DNA from: Tillus elongatus
Lineage: Eukaryota; Arthropoda; Insecta; Coleoptera; Cleridae
DNA length: 64,000 nucleotides
Assembly: GCA_964006375.1 (NCBI GenBank)
Contig: OZ023264.1
Location: 16,936,225-17,000,224, forward strand
Reading direction: 5' to 3'
Shown piece by piece: positions 44,791-56,876 of the stretch (within the stretch, counting starts at the first letter, position 1; each line of letters starts with the position of its first letter). Position numbers and translations under genes: made by a program. The notes under the pieces are model-generated. The model made no database searches. It was not told the origin of the DNA and saw only the letters and a list, made by a program, of their open reading frames with translations.

Positions 44791-45125
44791 TAGGCCAAGA
44801 GCTGCAGTGCTATCGGGGCGGCAAAGCCGCAGACCATCCTGAGGGGAAAAAAACATCAACAAGTAGACTTTTCCTTAACTAAGAAACATTAAGCTCTGTG
44901 GCTAGTATAACCCTTATTCTAACTTTCATCAAAATAGCTTCACCATTTTCAAATATACAAAATGAGCCCGCACAGTTCGTGCTAATTTGAAGAATTATTT
45001 GAATTTTAAAGTCATGGTTTTCTCATAGGCAAAAATGTGCTAAGAAAATTTACTACAAATTCTCTTTACAAAAACCGAACAGGAATATTATTATTTATTT
45101 GGTTCACTGGTTACAATAGTTGGAA
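44791..45125. other. LINE 3' flank; no other feature
   Basis: 44791-44850 matches the complement of 2060-2130 ('ggcggcaaagccgc', 'ctgaggggaaaa'), so it is probably the 3' end of the same LINE. The rest is unrecognised. Confidence 0.45.
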
Positions 45126-45181
45126 ATCAGACAAGTCAAGAACAATTTGAAGATCCCAATTCACCATAACACAGTTTTTAG

Positions 45182-45224
45182 ACCTGACGATCGTTTCGCT
45201 AACAGAGTTCGCGTCATCAGAGGG
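45182..45224 (-). ncRNA. Hammerhead-like motif, family B, best copy
   Basis: On the minus strand: CCU/AGG helix I (3 bp), CUGAUGA, one extra C, helix II GCGAAC-UCU-GUUAGC (one G-A mismatch), GAAA, the self-complementary ACGAUCGU as helix III, and C at the cleavage site (before 45185). Core bases are intact. The extra C after the first core box is unusual. Confidence 0.6.
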
Positions 45225-45245
45225 ATGAACAAACAGTTTATTTAT

Positions 45246-45289
45246 CCCTCTGATTACGCTAACTTTGTTAGTAAAACGATCGTCAGGCT
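45246..45289 (+). ncRNA. Hammerhead-like motif, family B, degenerate
   Basis: CUGAUUA (G8 changed) and AAAA in place of GAAA, with helix II GCUAAC/GUUAGU and helix III ACGAUCGU retained. Predicted inactive. Confidence 0.5.
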
Positions 45290-45325
45290 TAAAAACTGCA
45301 TTGTGATGAATTGGGTTCTCCAAAT

Positions 45326-46010
45326 TGTACTTATCAGTGCTCATCACAGGTTTAAACCTTCACGCATTAAGTCATAAAGTTTAGAAGTTAAAATATATAA
45401 GTTTTTATCACAAGAGTACTTAAAGATAGTTCCCAAAAATCAAAAACATGACAGATATTTGCAAAGTTTCATAAAGCTGCAATAAACATTTAACGGACGG
45501 TTACCTAACCATTGCTTTAGACAACCAATAACAGACTATGATTCGGGTTTTTGTTGCCATAACAACCAAATATTTTGGAGGTGTGATAGGTTGTATTAAT
45601 CAATAATTAACTAATCAATATTTGATTCAGCTTTGTGAAACTAGGTATGAACCCAACAACAAAAAGGCAAATTCACAGGTAAGCTGCATAAAATGCATTT
45701 AAACTATAAATATCATTATTATTTATCACCAACAATTAGTTATTTTCTAGATTTGTTTAAATAAATTTGCATTCCTCAGAGAAGAAGGCAGCTGGCTGTA
45801 AAAAAAACCTGCATAAAACTAAAAAAAAGAGTTTCGATATTTGGTTAAGTTGGAAAATATTTTTTTGCAAGTGTCGTATTTATGAAAAACTGAGTGAAAT
45901 AACAATATTGCCTTGTTTTCATGAATATAGTAAGCTAACAGATGAAACAAGAAATAATTTATATCTAATATCTTTACGTTTAAATATCTCGCAACAAGGC
46001 TGTTCATAAG
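45326..46010. other. No gene or recognisable element
   Basis: AT-rich sequence with short frames only. Confidence 0.35.
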
Positions 46011-46634
46011 CTAGATCGTATTGTTGCGTTCTGTCGGTTTCTGGATTTGTTGACTAACATATTGGCCCATATTTCTAATAGTTTCTTCGGGCTGAATTCG
46101 GGGGCCGCCTTTTACTCTCTCAGAACTCTTCACTGAAATGACACTTTTGCTGCAGGGGTCAATGTTGCTATTTCCTTCATGGGTTATTTTCCGCACTACC
46201 ACGTTACTGCCAAACGGCATTACTATTTCTTCACCGCCAATAGTCAGGATGTTACTGTTAGGATCAAGTTTATAGGACTGACCTTGGAGAATGTCCAAGC
46301 CAGTTATAATCGGGTCTGATATGGCGGCGTTAATGGCTCTCTGCTGTGCCCTCCATGCCCCAATTTGCAGCTCCACGTCAATTTCGCCAAATACCCGAAC
46401 CCGATCACCAGCGGCTGCATTAACTCTGTAAACCTTATCTGGCTCTCTTACTCACCATCTTGGTACCATGTCGTGGCGAATAATCGTTCTAGATGCGCCG
46501 TTGTCGACGGCCATCTGGGTCTTATTACCGTATCCGTATGCGTCTACGATGAGAGCACTGCACAAATTGCTAACCTGAGGCACAGTTACCGGCTTTAGCT
46601 TTATTTCTCCCATGCGTCGAATAGAGCCTAACAT
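46011..46634 (-). pseudogene. Gypsy aspartic protease region
   Basis: 'LCSALIVDAYGYGNKTQMAV' followed by DNGASRTII: the active-site triad reads DNG where DTG or DSG is normal, a change of the middle residue. Downstream, 'QRAINAAISDPIITGLDILQ' contains the G-x-D that closes the protease fold. After that the frame enters the LTR remnant. Separated from gag by frame breaks near 46640-46840. Confidence 0.7.
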
Positions 46635-46840
46635 TCGCCTTGTATATACACCACTTCTGCAGGTCCAACAACGCAGCGCATTGGCACGGTGAGCTCTTAT
46701 TGGATCACCATGACCTGTGGCTTTATCTGTTCTACCAGTTTCTCTAGTCTCTGCAGGACCTTGGGTGACTCTGTTTTATTCTCTTCCCGGACTTGGAGAC
46801 TGCGAACTCACACATGACTTTCTGATAGTTGGTTTGCCAA

Positions 46841-47880
46841 TTAAGACTCCAAGGAATGTGCCAAAGCATCGTTCAAGTTTTTGTGATTCGCCATCCTCAG
46901 CGCCTGTTGGGTGGCGGTATCTCTGATGCCGTTAATAAATGTTTGCGGCGACAGCTGGTTTAAAAATTCCACCGGAGCTGTGAAGTAAGCTGATCGTGTT
47001 AGTCTCACAACGTCGGCGTGAAGATGTTGAAGACTTTCGCGCGCTTTCTGGCGACAAATTTTCAACTGAAATCGATACAGCTGTTGTAAATTCTGGTCGC
47101 CAAACCTCATTTCTAATTGATGTCTAATGCTGCAAAACTGGACTGTTCTTCCCTGAGAATACCTTGGAGCACATCTAAGGCATCTCCTGTGAGAGTTATG
47201 ATCAACGAAGTGGCTTCCGCTCTCACGCCCCAAACCTTGGTTGTAGCAGCGGCTTCAAACTGGTGTAGATAAGTACAACAGGGGTCAGAGCCATCAAATG
47301 TTAAGACCTTTATTATTATGACAGGGCTATCTTTGAGTCTGATGTTTTCCTTGACTAGGATATCATACTTCTTTTCTAGTGACTGCATCTTCTCCTGTGC
47401 CTCCGCTTGTACCTATTGCGCACTCATCAGCTTGTCACGTACATCGTCGCTGATACCCCTTTCTCGACTTTCTACTTATTGGAAGATGTGGTCTTTTACC
47501 TGCTTCATACGTACCTCCACACATGAACTAATATTCTCAATTCCGCTGGCTTGTTCTTGCATAGGTATTTTTGTTTCTTCATCTCTTCTTCTTATTTCTT
47601 ATTTTGTTTCTGCATATCTTTTTATGAGTTCTTCATATCTTTTTCGGACTTTTTCTTCCCTTTTGCTAATTTCTTTCTTTGCCTCTTCACCTATTTTTTT
47701 CTGGCTTCTTCATTTTTCATCTCATTTATTCTCTTGCTGCTTCATCCCTCTTTCTTGTTTATTCTCGTGCAAATTCATCTCTCTTCTTAGATATTTCCTC
47801 CATTTATTTAATCATTTCCAACAGTTGGTTGTCTATATTAGCTGTTGTGCTACGTATTTTGGGCATAGACGTAGATAAAT
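46841..47880 (-). pseudogene. Gypsy gag
   Basis: The capsid part spans two frames: 'KVLTFDGSDPCCTYLHQFEA', 'ATSLIITLTGDALDVLQGIL', then 'LEMRFGDQNLQQLYRFQLKI' and 'ESLQHLHADVVRLTRSAYFT', 'QTFINGIRDTATQQALRMAN'. This is the retrotrans-gag helical pattern. Upstream (47430-47880) the complement is very rich in Lys, Arg and Glu, a likely coiled-coil N-terminus broken by many stops. The long Phe/Ser-rich frames on the opposite strand are its shadow. Confidence 0.75.
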
Positions 47881-48517
47881 CTGGTACACAGTTTGCTCTG
47901 TCCCAAAAATACAACCAGTTGTAAGTTACTTTTGACCCTCATCATCCAGACATTTCCGAAATTTACACGTTTCTTCACGAATATTCTGGAAAATAAATTC
48001 TTAGCACCTTGAAGACCTCACTTCTGACACCTGTTGTTACGTTCTTTGGGATTCTGGATTTGTTGACTAACAAAACACAGCTTTTTAAACTACTAATTTA
48101 TTATAACCAACTATTTTTCAACACCAAGATCAACTAAAATAGTTCTCTCTATCACAAATGTCCATAGAACTATATTTCTTTATTCGCTTTCTATGATCAC
48201 TCATTCTGCACCAACATGAACTCACTACTGACTGCTTCACTCTATCTGCCGCTTCCCTATTAATATTGTCCAGAGAGATTATAGACTTTTCTGCATTGTT
48301 CCATATTTGTCCCTTCTAGTTCTTTCTAGAAATATAATTCCAGAGTGCTCGCCAATAAACCTTACAAGCTGGCTGCGACCATAGAAGTAACAGAGTTCAT
48401 AAACTTAAAACTCTCATAGAGGCGGATGTGACAGTATATTAAAATGAGCATTTGTTTTGTAGTAAAAATATTCTATAGCAGTCCGAGGATTGCATCTAGA
48501 GAAAGGTACCGTAACTC

Positions 48518-49216
48518 TAGCCAGGGTGGTTCAGTGGTAAGAACGTGTGCCTCTGAACAAAAAGGTACTGGGTTCGATTCCAGGGTTCTCCTTCCACTTT
48601 TTCAGTACATTTTTTTCTTTAACGTCGCCTATTTCCGGGACTATGGCCAATCACCGACGCCAGGGAGCAGTTTCACCTCACTATCCTGGAAATTATGCCA
48701 AACCTTTGCCTTTATATAAGGAGGGTAGGGATCTTTAACGTGCCCAATATCACATGGACACGGGACCGACGACTTTACGCCCCCTCCGAAAGGCGGAACG
48801 AGCAGACAATCAACTTGCTCAAATACAATGCCAGAACCTCGGTAAATGTTAATGTTACAGTTTGTACTGAAAAAGTGAAAATAGAACGCTGGGATCGAAC
48901 CCAGTACCCTTCCGTTCAGAGGCACACGTTCTTGCCCCTGAACCGCCGAGGCTCTTTTTCAGTACATACTGTAACATTAATGTCATCCGAGGTTGTGGCA
49001 TTGTATTTGAGCAAGTTGAATTTCTGCACGTTTTACCCTTCGGAGGGAGCGTAAAATGTCTGTCCCATGTACATGCGATGTTGAGTACTTTAAGGCTCCC
49101 TACCATCCTTACAGAAAGCCTGGGGTTCGGCAAAATTTCCATGATAGTGAGGTGAAACTACTACCTGGCGTCGCGGAAATAGACTAACGTTAAAGAAGAA
49201 AAAAAAACACACACAC
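48518..49216 (+). mobile_element. tRNA-derived SINE, split by a second SINE
   Basis: A box region 'ggtggttcagtggtaagaac' and B box 'ggttcgattcc' (48571-48581) at the head, a (CA)n tail at 49208-49216, and a 16-bp target duplication aaaggtaccgtaactc at 48502-48517 and 49217-49232. The inner SINE occupies 48610-48954. Confidence 0.88.
48610..48954 (-). mobile_element. Full-length SINE (345 bp) nested in the other SINE
   Basis: Oriented opposite to its host, with its own A box ('ggcggttcaggggcaagaac' on the complement) and B box 'gggttcgatccc'. The host sequence tttttcagtaca is duplicated at its edges (48598-48609, 48955-48966). It defines the family consensus length and ends in an A-rich tail. 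Confidence 0.88.
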
Positions 49217-49232
49217 AAAGGTACCGTAACTC

Positions 49233-49850
49233 AAATGTGAGTAGACAGTCGCGTAACAGACTCTCAGCAGATCATCATACCTTAAGAAATCTTTAAGCAT
49301 TACAACTGCATAAAACGCCGAATTTAATTCCTTGCATTAGTCTGTCGTAATGCCCAAGAATGTTACCACCTTTTTCAATTGAAGCTAATTTCATTCTTTT
49401 GATTTTTTCCGACATTTTGTGTTTTCAGTTACAAAAGTGAAAGTTGTAATTTTATAAAAGGCATTTTTCTTTGTAATTTGCGATTACAACAGTTTTTAGC
49501 CTTTTACCGATGTTATAATCTACTATATTATCCAAGCTAGTAGTCTGCTTTTCTATATCTCAAGTCAGATCCATAGAAACAGTTTAGCTGTCAAATTATT
49601 TTTAAATAAGTGTATCGTTGTAATCATAAGCTGTATAAGGCAATAACTGGGACAATATGTTCAACGAATAGAAAAATACACACTAGAGAAAGCTATTCAA
49701 GACGTAAAAAGAGCACTGAGACAACATATTATTAGCAAAGATTAACGGCGCTGTTGCCAGTTCTCCTAAATATGGCAAAAATCAGGAAATATACAGATAT
49801 ACCTATCGCCTTGCCAATATTAATTTTCTATTTTGTATAAAATCTGTTTT
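49233..49850. other. No gene or recognisable element
   Basis: AT-rich sequence without signature. Confidence 0.35.
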
Positions 49851-49854
49851 TACA

Positions 49855-50065
49855 GGCCCGGTGTACCAGTGATAAGAATGTGTAGCTCTAAAATCAAAGG
49901 CGTTGGATTCGATTTGCAGTAGAAACGTCCTTTTCTTTTCAGTCCATACTTTAAAAGTTTACTTGAACCGAGGTTATGGCATTGCGATTAGGCAAGTTGA
50001 ATGACTGTAGTTCCACCCTTTGGAGGAGGCGAGACTCCGTCGGTCCCATGTACCATACCACGTTG
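49855..50065 (+). mobile_element. Diverged SINE of the same type
   Basis: 'gtgtaccagtgataagaatg' and 'ggattcgatttgc' are decayed A- and B-box regions. The body ('accgaggttatggcattgcg', 'caagttgaatgactgtagtt') matches the other SINEs. It is truncated where LINE family 1 begins. Confidence 0.7.
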
Positions 50066-50069
50066 GGAA

Positions 50070-51690
50070 CCTGAAAACATCCTACCGATCCACAAGGGAG
50101 CGCAGCGGAGGCCTTTGCAGCCAGAAATTTTTAGTCAATATGGTTCAGCAACCTACTTACTTTCCTCGCATCCCAACACACAGCCAAAATCTCTTGGATC
50201 ACCTTCTTACTACAAAACCTGAATGCTATAAGTCACCGCCCCCCTTGGTCGCTCAGACCACGGCATGGTCACTACTTCCTGCGCAATTCAACCCTAGGTC
50301 CCACAGTCATCACACCCACTTATCGTTTGGCACTACAACTCCGTGAACTGGGACAAAATGCGGGATTATTTTCCTCATTTCCTTGCGCGTCTGTCTTCTT
50401 CTCTCATCCTGACCCCTCTGGTATCTCACAAAACGTCACCGAAATTATGCAAGCTGGCATGGAATTATTAATTCCACGTACACAGAAAACCTCTTCAGCC
50501 ATGCAAAAGCCCTGGTTTTCTAAATCCTGTGACAAGGCCAGGCTTGAAATGGTCAAAGCTCACAAAACGCTTCTACACAATCCCAGTTAAAACCGTCAAG
50601 CATTTAGCGACGCAAACCGCTATGTCCGCATTCCTTCTAAGGCAAAAAACTCGTTTAATAACCACATCAAAAAAAAAAACTACTTTCAAGCTCCAACAAA
50701 AGTAAACCCTCCTGGATTCTTGCCAAATATATTGGGAATAATTTCTGCAAGAGCACATCCCCACCTCTTGTTTCAGGGAATAAAATTGTTTCTACCTCCC
50801 TGGGCAAGGCGTCGTTGATCGCCGGCAATTCTACTCTCAACCCACCTCCAAGCGTTCACCGCCGAACTACTAAAATTTCTTGAAAAACAAAGTCTAATCA
50901 ACGACAGGCAGTATGGATTCCGTCAGCGCAGATCAACTGCCGACCTTATTTCCTTTGTCACCCATTCATGGAACAAGTCTATGGAACTACACGGTGAATC
51001 CAGGATTGTCGCTCTAGACATATCCAAAGCATTCGACCAGTTCTGGCACGCAGCGTTGCTTGATAAACTTCCGTCCTATAGACTAACACCAAAACTCTGT
51101 ACCTGGACGGCAAATTTCCTCTCCAACCGGAGGATTTCTGTTGTCGTGGATGGCCATTCTTCTAAAGTGTATCCAATTAATGCAGGAGTTCCTCAAGGTT
51201 CAGCTTTAGCCCCCACTTTGTTTCTTCTCCACATCAATGACCTCCTCTCTAGCACATCCAACCCAGTTCACACTTAGGCGGACGACAGCACCCTCCACTC
51301 AAATATACAATATTCTAAGCCTGTCTGTTTAGCCCAATTAGATGAGGATCTCCGACTCATGGAGGGTTCTGTCTCTGTGGATCTCCAAAAAATATTAGAC
51401 TGGGGAAGTTGAAATCTTGTACAATTCAACTCCACCAAATCTCATTCTTGCTTTCTATCTCATAAGAGATACATCAGCGCTAGACCCATCACAATGAGCA
51501 ACCAAGTTGTTCAAAGTAATGAGTCCTTTTTACTTGTTGGCATTTCTGTGGTTCGAAATCTCAATTGGCACCAACATGTCACATTAATTGCAGAAGCGGC
51601 TGCTAAGAAATTAGATTTCCTCTTCCGGGCTCGCAAATACTTTTCACCAGCTAATCTCTATACCTTAAGTATATAGTTCGCCTCGACCTC
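50070..51690 (+). mobile_element. LINE family 1: endonuclease linker and reverse transcriptase, defective
   Basis: Linker 'VQQPTYFPRIPTHSQNLLDH' and 'SQNVTEIMQAGMELLIP', then RT: 'INDRQYGFRQRRSTADLI', LDISKAFDQFWHAALL (motif A), 'NAGVPQGSALAPTLFLLHIN', and a stop in place of Tyr directly before ADD in the catalytic box (51277). After it come 'LSLVGIS'-type and 'HQHVTLIAEAAAKKLDFL'. It ends abruptly at 51690 inside the thumb region, at a TAR-type repeat. Multiple stops. Confidence 0.85.
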
Positions 51691-51762
51691 GGTTTTCTCC
51701 CAAACAAGGTTTTTGCCAAGTTTTATTAAATCAGTTTAGAATTTTTTTAAGTTATCGCTCGG

Positions 51763-51843
<81 letters not shown>

Positions 51844-52044
51844 TATAAACAAAAAAAATCAACCAACCTTGGTTTTGTGTTCTAGGGACCCAAATTCGCT
51901 ATCATCTAAAGAAATTTTTTCAAAAGCTTTTCATCGTGACCTCTCTAATAGCGAATTTTTCTTAATGAAAGTTCGCTAAAAGGCTTATTTGTCATTTAAA
52001 ATAGGTTTATGAATATTCTACCATGACGCACTTGCTGCGTCCAG
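51674..52044. repeat. TAR subfamily copy with (TA)n, ending in a GCAG module TIR
   Basis: Inverted relative to 52695-53165: 'cctcggttttctcccaaaca', (TA)n at 51770-51846, 'accaaccttggttttgtgtt', 'tctaatagcgaatttttc' and the TIR 'gacgcacttgctgcgtccag' at 52025-52044. Confidence 0.7.
51770..51846. repeat. (TA)n microsatellite
   Basis: Core of the adjacent TAR copy; starts with ATACATACATA. Confidence 0.96.
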
Positions 52045-52694
52045 ACTTTTTAAGTCAAATATCAAGGAAAATAGAATTCTATTTCTCAGTTTTACACCGT
52101 GTATCTCTTTTTATTTAACTTTTTCGACTAAGCTAAAAGTTGCTTAATCATAATAAGTTGATGCAACGATTCTGCTGCTACCTGCATAAATTTCTGTTAG
52201 TAACACTATCTTATTTCCTATTGTTTTTCTTAAAACAAATTAAATGCACATACATTTAATTCGGTATCCCCCACGTTTTGTTTTATAAATCTTACTGAAA
52301 TATTGACTGAACTTTTAACGTCATCCTAACATCATTTCAAAAGTATTGTTAGTTATTTTACTAAATAATAGTTGACAACAGCGCACAAAGGCGACAAGCA
52401 AGACTTGTAATGCATTTGACCCACTTATAAGACAAGAGATCCTAGACACTCCTATGAGTCTGCATGTCCGTTCTGCATGACCGTCAACTTCATGTGCTAA
52501 AACGATTTACGAGAATCGAGAGCTTCCATTTTTCATGACCTTTATACAACAGATGGGGAAAAAAACCTTACAAACAGGAAAAATAAAAAGTAGCTTTGAA
52601 AGAAGTTTTGCTAAAGTAATATATAGTTTCAATATTAAAGCCATCTATTAATATGTCACTTGGATATTAAAGTAGAATTGTAGAAATATAAAAG
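52045..52694. other. No gene or recognisable element
   Basis: Spacer between two inverted TAR copies; no signature seen. Confidence 0.35.
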
Positions 52695-53165
<471 letters not shown>

Positions 53166-53403
53166 GTTAATCAGCCTTTATGCTCAAGTGTTTCGGGTGG
53201 AAAATCGGGGAAAACTTTTTGAAAACGCTATCTTTTTTAAATTATTAAAGTGAGTGAAATGGAAATTTTCGCATATATAGAGCATTCAAAGATCTTCTCA
53301 TATATAAATTTTGAGGCGTATCTCTCAACAAAAATTTAAGTTAACCTGAATTAGATAAATTTAAAAGCTACGACACGTTCCTAAACGTATATATTATACA
53401 TTA
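53166..53403. other. No feature seen
   Basis: Short AT-rich stretch before the next LINE. Confidence 0.35.
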
Positions 53404-54735
53404 CTAAAATTTCTTTAAAAACACAGTCTAATCCACGACAGGCAGTATGGGTTCCGTCAGCGCAGATGAACTGCCGACCTCCTTTCCTTTGTCACCCATT
53501 CCTGGAACAAATATACGGAACTACACGGTGAATCCCAAATTGTTGCTTTAGTCATATTCAAAGCATTCGACCAGGTCTGGCACGCTGTGCTGCTTAATAA
53601 ACTTCCGGCCTATGGCCTACCAACAAAAGTCTGTACCTGGACAGCAAATTTCCTCTCCAACCGGAGCTTCTCTGTTGTCGTGGATGGCCATTCCTCTAAA
53701 TTGTATCCAATTAATGCAGAAGTCCATCAAGGTTAAGCTTTAACCCCTAGTTTATTTCTTCTCCACATCATTGACCTCCTCTCTAGCACATCCAACCCAG
53801 TTCACAGTTACGCGGATGACAGCACCCTCCACTCAAATATACAATATTCTAAGCCTGTCTCTTTAGCCCAATTAGACGAGGATCGCAGACTCATTGAGGG
53901 TTCTGACTCTGTGGATCGCCAAAAAAATGTTAGACTTGGGGTGGGGGGGTGGTGGTGGTAGAAATCGTGTACAATTCAACTCCACCAAATCACAGTCTTG
54001 CTTTCTATCTCATAAGAGATACACCAGCCCTCGACTCATTACAATGAACAACCAAGTTATTCAAAGTAATAAGTCCTTTTCACTTGTTGGCATTTCTGTG
54101 GATCGAAACCTCAATTGGCACCAACATGTCACATTAATTGCAAAAGCGGCTGCTAAGGAATTAGGTTTCCTCTTCCGGGCTCGCAAATTCTATTTACCAG
54201 TTAATCTCTATACCTTATATACTTCACAAATAAGGCCAAACCTCGAATACTGCTCCCACATCTGGGTTGTCGCTGCCGCTTCTGCACTCACCATCCTTGA
54301 CTTCATTCAGAAGAGAGCTATACGACTCATCGGTAACCCTACCCTCACCCGAAGGCTGCCATCCCTTGTCCAGCGACGCGCCGTTGGTGACCTATCTCTC
54401 TTTTATAGATATCTGCAGGAGCACTGCTCAGAGCAGCTTTCTTCCATAGTTTCTCCACCTGCTGCCCCCAACAGATATACCAGGGGAACACTGCGAATGC
54501 ATATTTTTACTGTCCAGGTCACCAGACATAGAACATCTTGTTATGCCCTCTCTTTTGTCTCGAGGACTTCCAAGTTTTGGAATTCCTTGCCGGCACATGT
54601 TTTTCCTTCTCCTCCGAACCTACAAACCTTCAAGTCCAGAATTAACAAGTTGCCTCTTTCCATCTTGTCGACACCCACGGTACGATAGTATTTAGGCTGT
54701 GAGCCCTCGTGGTGTGTTGTTAAAATATAAAAAAA
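53404..54735 (+). mobile_element. LINE family 1: reverse transcriptase to 3' end, defective
   Basis: RT core 'HDRQYGFRQRR', 'ALVIFKAFDQVWHAVLL', then SYADDSTLHSNIQY (intact catalytic box near 53808). After frame breaks, a 264-residue frame (53894-54688) carries the thumb and C-terminus: 'RNLNWHQHVTLIAKAAAKEL', 'LYTSQIRPNLEYCSHIW', 'KRAIRLIGNPTLTRRLPSLV' and '[20 protein letters not shown]', ending 'LSTPTVR'. A G-rich run at 53938-53960 is an internal expansion. It gives the best view of the family's C-terminal region. Confidence 0.85.
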
Positions 54736-54904
54736 ATACATGGACTGGAGACCAACTTTTTTCAACTGTGTGATCAAAAATTGTAAGTACTTGTTTTTGT
54801 ACTACATATGTATTTTCTTTATATAAAAGTTATTGTATCCATAAAATTTACATACCAAAAATAAAATTTGATAGTTACGCCGACAATAAGATATTAATGT
54901 TGGT
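54736..54904. other. Tail and spacer between two opposed LINE copies
   Basis: A-rich tail of the plus-strand LINE, then unrecognised sequence. Confidence 0.4.
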
Positions 54905-55495
54905 GTCAGTTGAGATTTAGATCCACAGAAATGCTAACAAGTGAAAAGGATTCATTACTTTGAATAACTTGGTTGTTCATTGTGATGGGTCTAGGGCTGG
55001 TGTATCTCTTATGAGAAAGAAAGCAAGACTAAGATTTGGTAGGGTTGAATTGTACAAGATTTCTACTGCCCTAGTCTAATATTTTTTGGAGATCCACAGA
55101 GACAGAACCCTCCATGAGTCTGAGATCCTCATCTAATTGAGATAAACAGACAGGCTTAGAATATTGTATATTTGAGTGGAGGGTGCTGTCGTCCGCGTAA
55201 GCGTGAACTGGGTTGAATGTGCTAGAGAGGAGGTCATTGATGTGGAGAAGAAACAAAGTAGGGGATAAAGTTGAACCTTGAGGAATAGCCATCCACGACA
55301 ACAGAAATGCTCCGGTTGGAGAGGAAATTTGCTGTCCAGGTACAGAGTTTTGGTGGTAGGCCATAGGCCGGAAGTTTATTAAGCATGGCTGCGTGCCAGA
55401 CCTGGTAGAATGCTTTGGATATGTCTAGAGCGACAATCTGGGATTCACCGTAAAGTTCCATAGACCGCACCAAATTTTTAGGGCTCCTGCTAAGA
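54905..55495 (-). mobile_element. LINE family 1: reverse transcriptase fragment, tail-to-tail with the previous copy
   Basis: The complement reads 'VRSMELYGESQIVALDISKA', 'FYQVWHAAMLNKLPAYGLPP', 'CTWTANFLSNRSISVVVDGY', a frame break, then 'IPQGSTLSPTLFLLHINDLL', HAYADDSTLHSN, and further to 'YTSPRPITMNNQ'. Truncated at both ends; several breaks. Confidence 0.83.
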
Positions 55496-56240
55496 TAAAC
55501 TGAGTGCTACTAAATAATATTTACTAAATAGTCGATCATTCCGGCATTTGCAACTCAATATTTATTATTTGTACTTCGAATTATGGTAACTCGAACCATT
55601 TGGGTTTTTCCCGATTCCGGTTATATAATATAATGGGCTATTTATCATCGTCTGCGATTCTACGAATTTCATCGGCCGCGTTAAGTTCGAGGAACTGCAC
55701 TGGCCGTCTTTATGTTTTCGGATTCAAGTAAATATAACAAAACCAGACAATATAGCTTTATGTCTTTTGTGTTTCATATAATTTGAAAATTTGTGGCAAA
55801 GAATGCAAAACTTGCTGCTTGATTGACAAATATGCATTTTCTACGAAAAAAATGCAGAAAATGCAAGTAAACGAAAATTGCATTTTTCCGTGCCTTACTA
55901 ATAAGACTTGAACCAATCTCTTACCTAATTTTGACATGCTGAAATATTTATTGATTCAATATGCAAATACACAGTTTATAAACCATTTAGGTATTGCATA
56001 ACAAGATAAACTATAACTATGGTGTACACCTATAATTCTACAATCTCACTTATTACCCACATCAAATTAATAACAATACAAAAAAACATTTCGGCAAGCT
56101 TAGATTCCATTTCAGGCTTCACAGGCAGTCCATCAATTGTACGAAACTAATATCAAATTCAAATTTATTCTGTCTATTACAAATGCATATCTCATTCAAT
56201 ACAAGTAATTTGGAGACTCAACAAACTCAACAGGATAACG
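55496..56240. other. No gene or recognisable element
   Basis: AT-rich sequence with no family signature. Confidence 0.35.
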
Positions 56241-56243
56241 TGG

Positions 56244-56876
56244 TCAGGCATGTATATGTTCAGTCAATGCGTTCTTAAATACTCTTAAATTCATGTTGAA
56301 GATGTCAACATGCTTACACAGTCTGTTATAACTTGTGCACATTCTATAAATCGGAGAACTGTACAGACTATTCGTTCTGCACCCCGGTATATAAAACAGT
56401 TGCTCCAGTCTACTATCCCTCTGAGGAACCCTAAACTGAATGCTGCCCAAAACTCCAGAAAAATTTACCAAGTTCCTCACGATTTTAAACAAAAACACCA
56501 GGTCAGCAACTATGCTCCTGCTCTGAAGACTGGTTATGTCAAACACAGCAAGCAAACTCACATAGGGTGTAAAATTGAGATAAAATCCAAAAAACTTAAA
56601 ATGCAGAAAACGAACAAACCTCCGTTGAACTTTCTCCACCACATCAGAATGAACCTTGTAAAAAGGATTCCACACCACCGACAGATACTCAATTTTTGGA
56701 CGTATATATGCATTAAAAAGAATTTTAAGTGTTTCAACTCTACTGAATTTTCTCGAGTTTCGCACAATAAAGCACAACGTTTTCAACCCCGAGGCAGCAA
56801 TTTTTTCCACGTGCTTCGCAAATGATAATTTAGTATCAAACTCAATTCCTAAGTCACCAAACTGGGTCCTACGCAA
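56244..56876 (-). mobile_element. LINE reverse transcriptase C-terminal fragment (another lineage)
   Basis: An open 210-residue frame: 'FGDLGIEFDTKLSFAKHVEK', 'ASGLKTLCFIVRNSRKFSRV', 'ILFNAYIRPKIEYLSVVWNP', 'VEKVQRRFVRFLHFK', and a Tyr/Ser-rich end 'RTNSLYSSPIYRMCTSYNRL'. This is the thumb plus the post-RT region of a LINE ORF2, clearly distinct in sequence from LINE family 1. The catalytic part is missing. Confidence 0.8.

Larger units (their letters stand above)
45129..45325. repeat. Palindromic repeat with two hammerhead-like motifs (family B)
   Basis: The left arm ('gatcccaattcaccataaca' to 'catcagagggat') and right arm ('atccctctgat' to 'gtgatgaattgggttctc') are inverted copies of about 85 bp around a short spacer. 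A third copy lies at 26425-26510. This is probably a Penelope-type terminal repeat pair, since such elements carry hammerheads. Confidence 0.65.
46011..48432 (-). mobile_element. Ty3/gypsy LTR retrotransposon: LTR, gag, protease, deleted pol
   Basis: The minus strand starts TGTCACATCCGCCTCTATGA at 48432, a plausible LTR start. The LTR ends near 48035 ('ttctttgggattctggattt' on the plus strand lies within it), followed by a 'GGTGTCAGAAGTGAGG' primer-site-like stretch. Gag and protease follow. At 46013-46055 the LTR-end sequence recurs ('tctggatttgttgactaaca'), so RT, RNase H, integrase and most of the second LTR are deleted between the protease and that point. Confidence 0.75.

Noticed and set aside
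47318..47924. Phe/Ser-rich, membrane-like ORF on the plus strand
   Set aside because: It is the complement of the Lys/Glu-rich gypsy gag N-terminus, so the hydrophobic look is a strand artefact.
48518..48590. Functional tRNA gene
   Set aside because: A and B boxes are present but the sequence is a SINE head with a SINE body, a CA tail and a target duplication; no paired acceptor stem was found.
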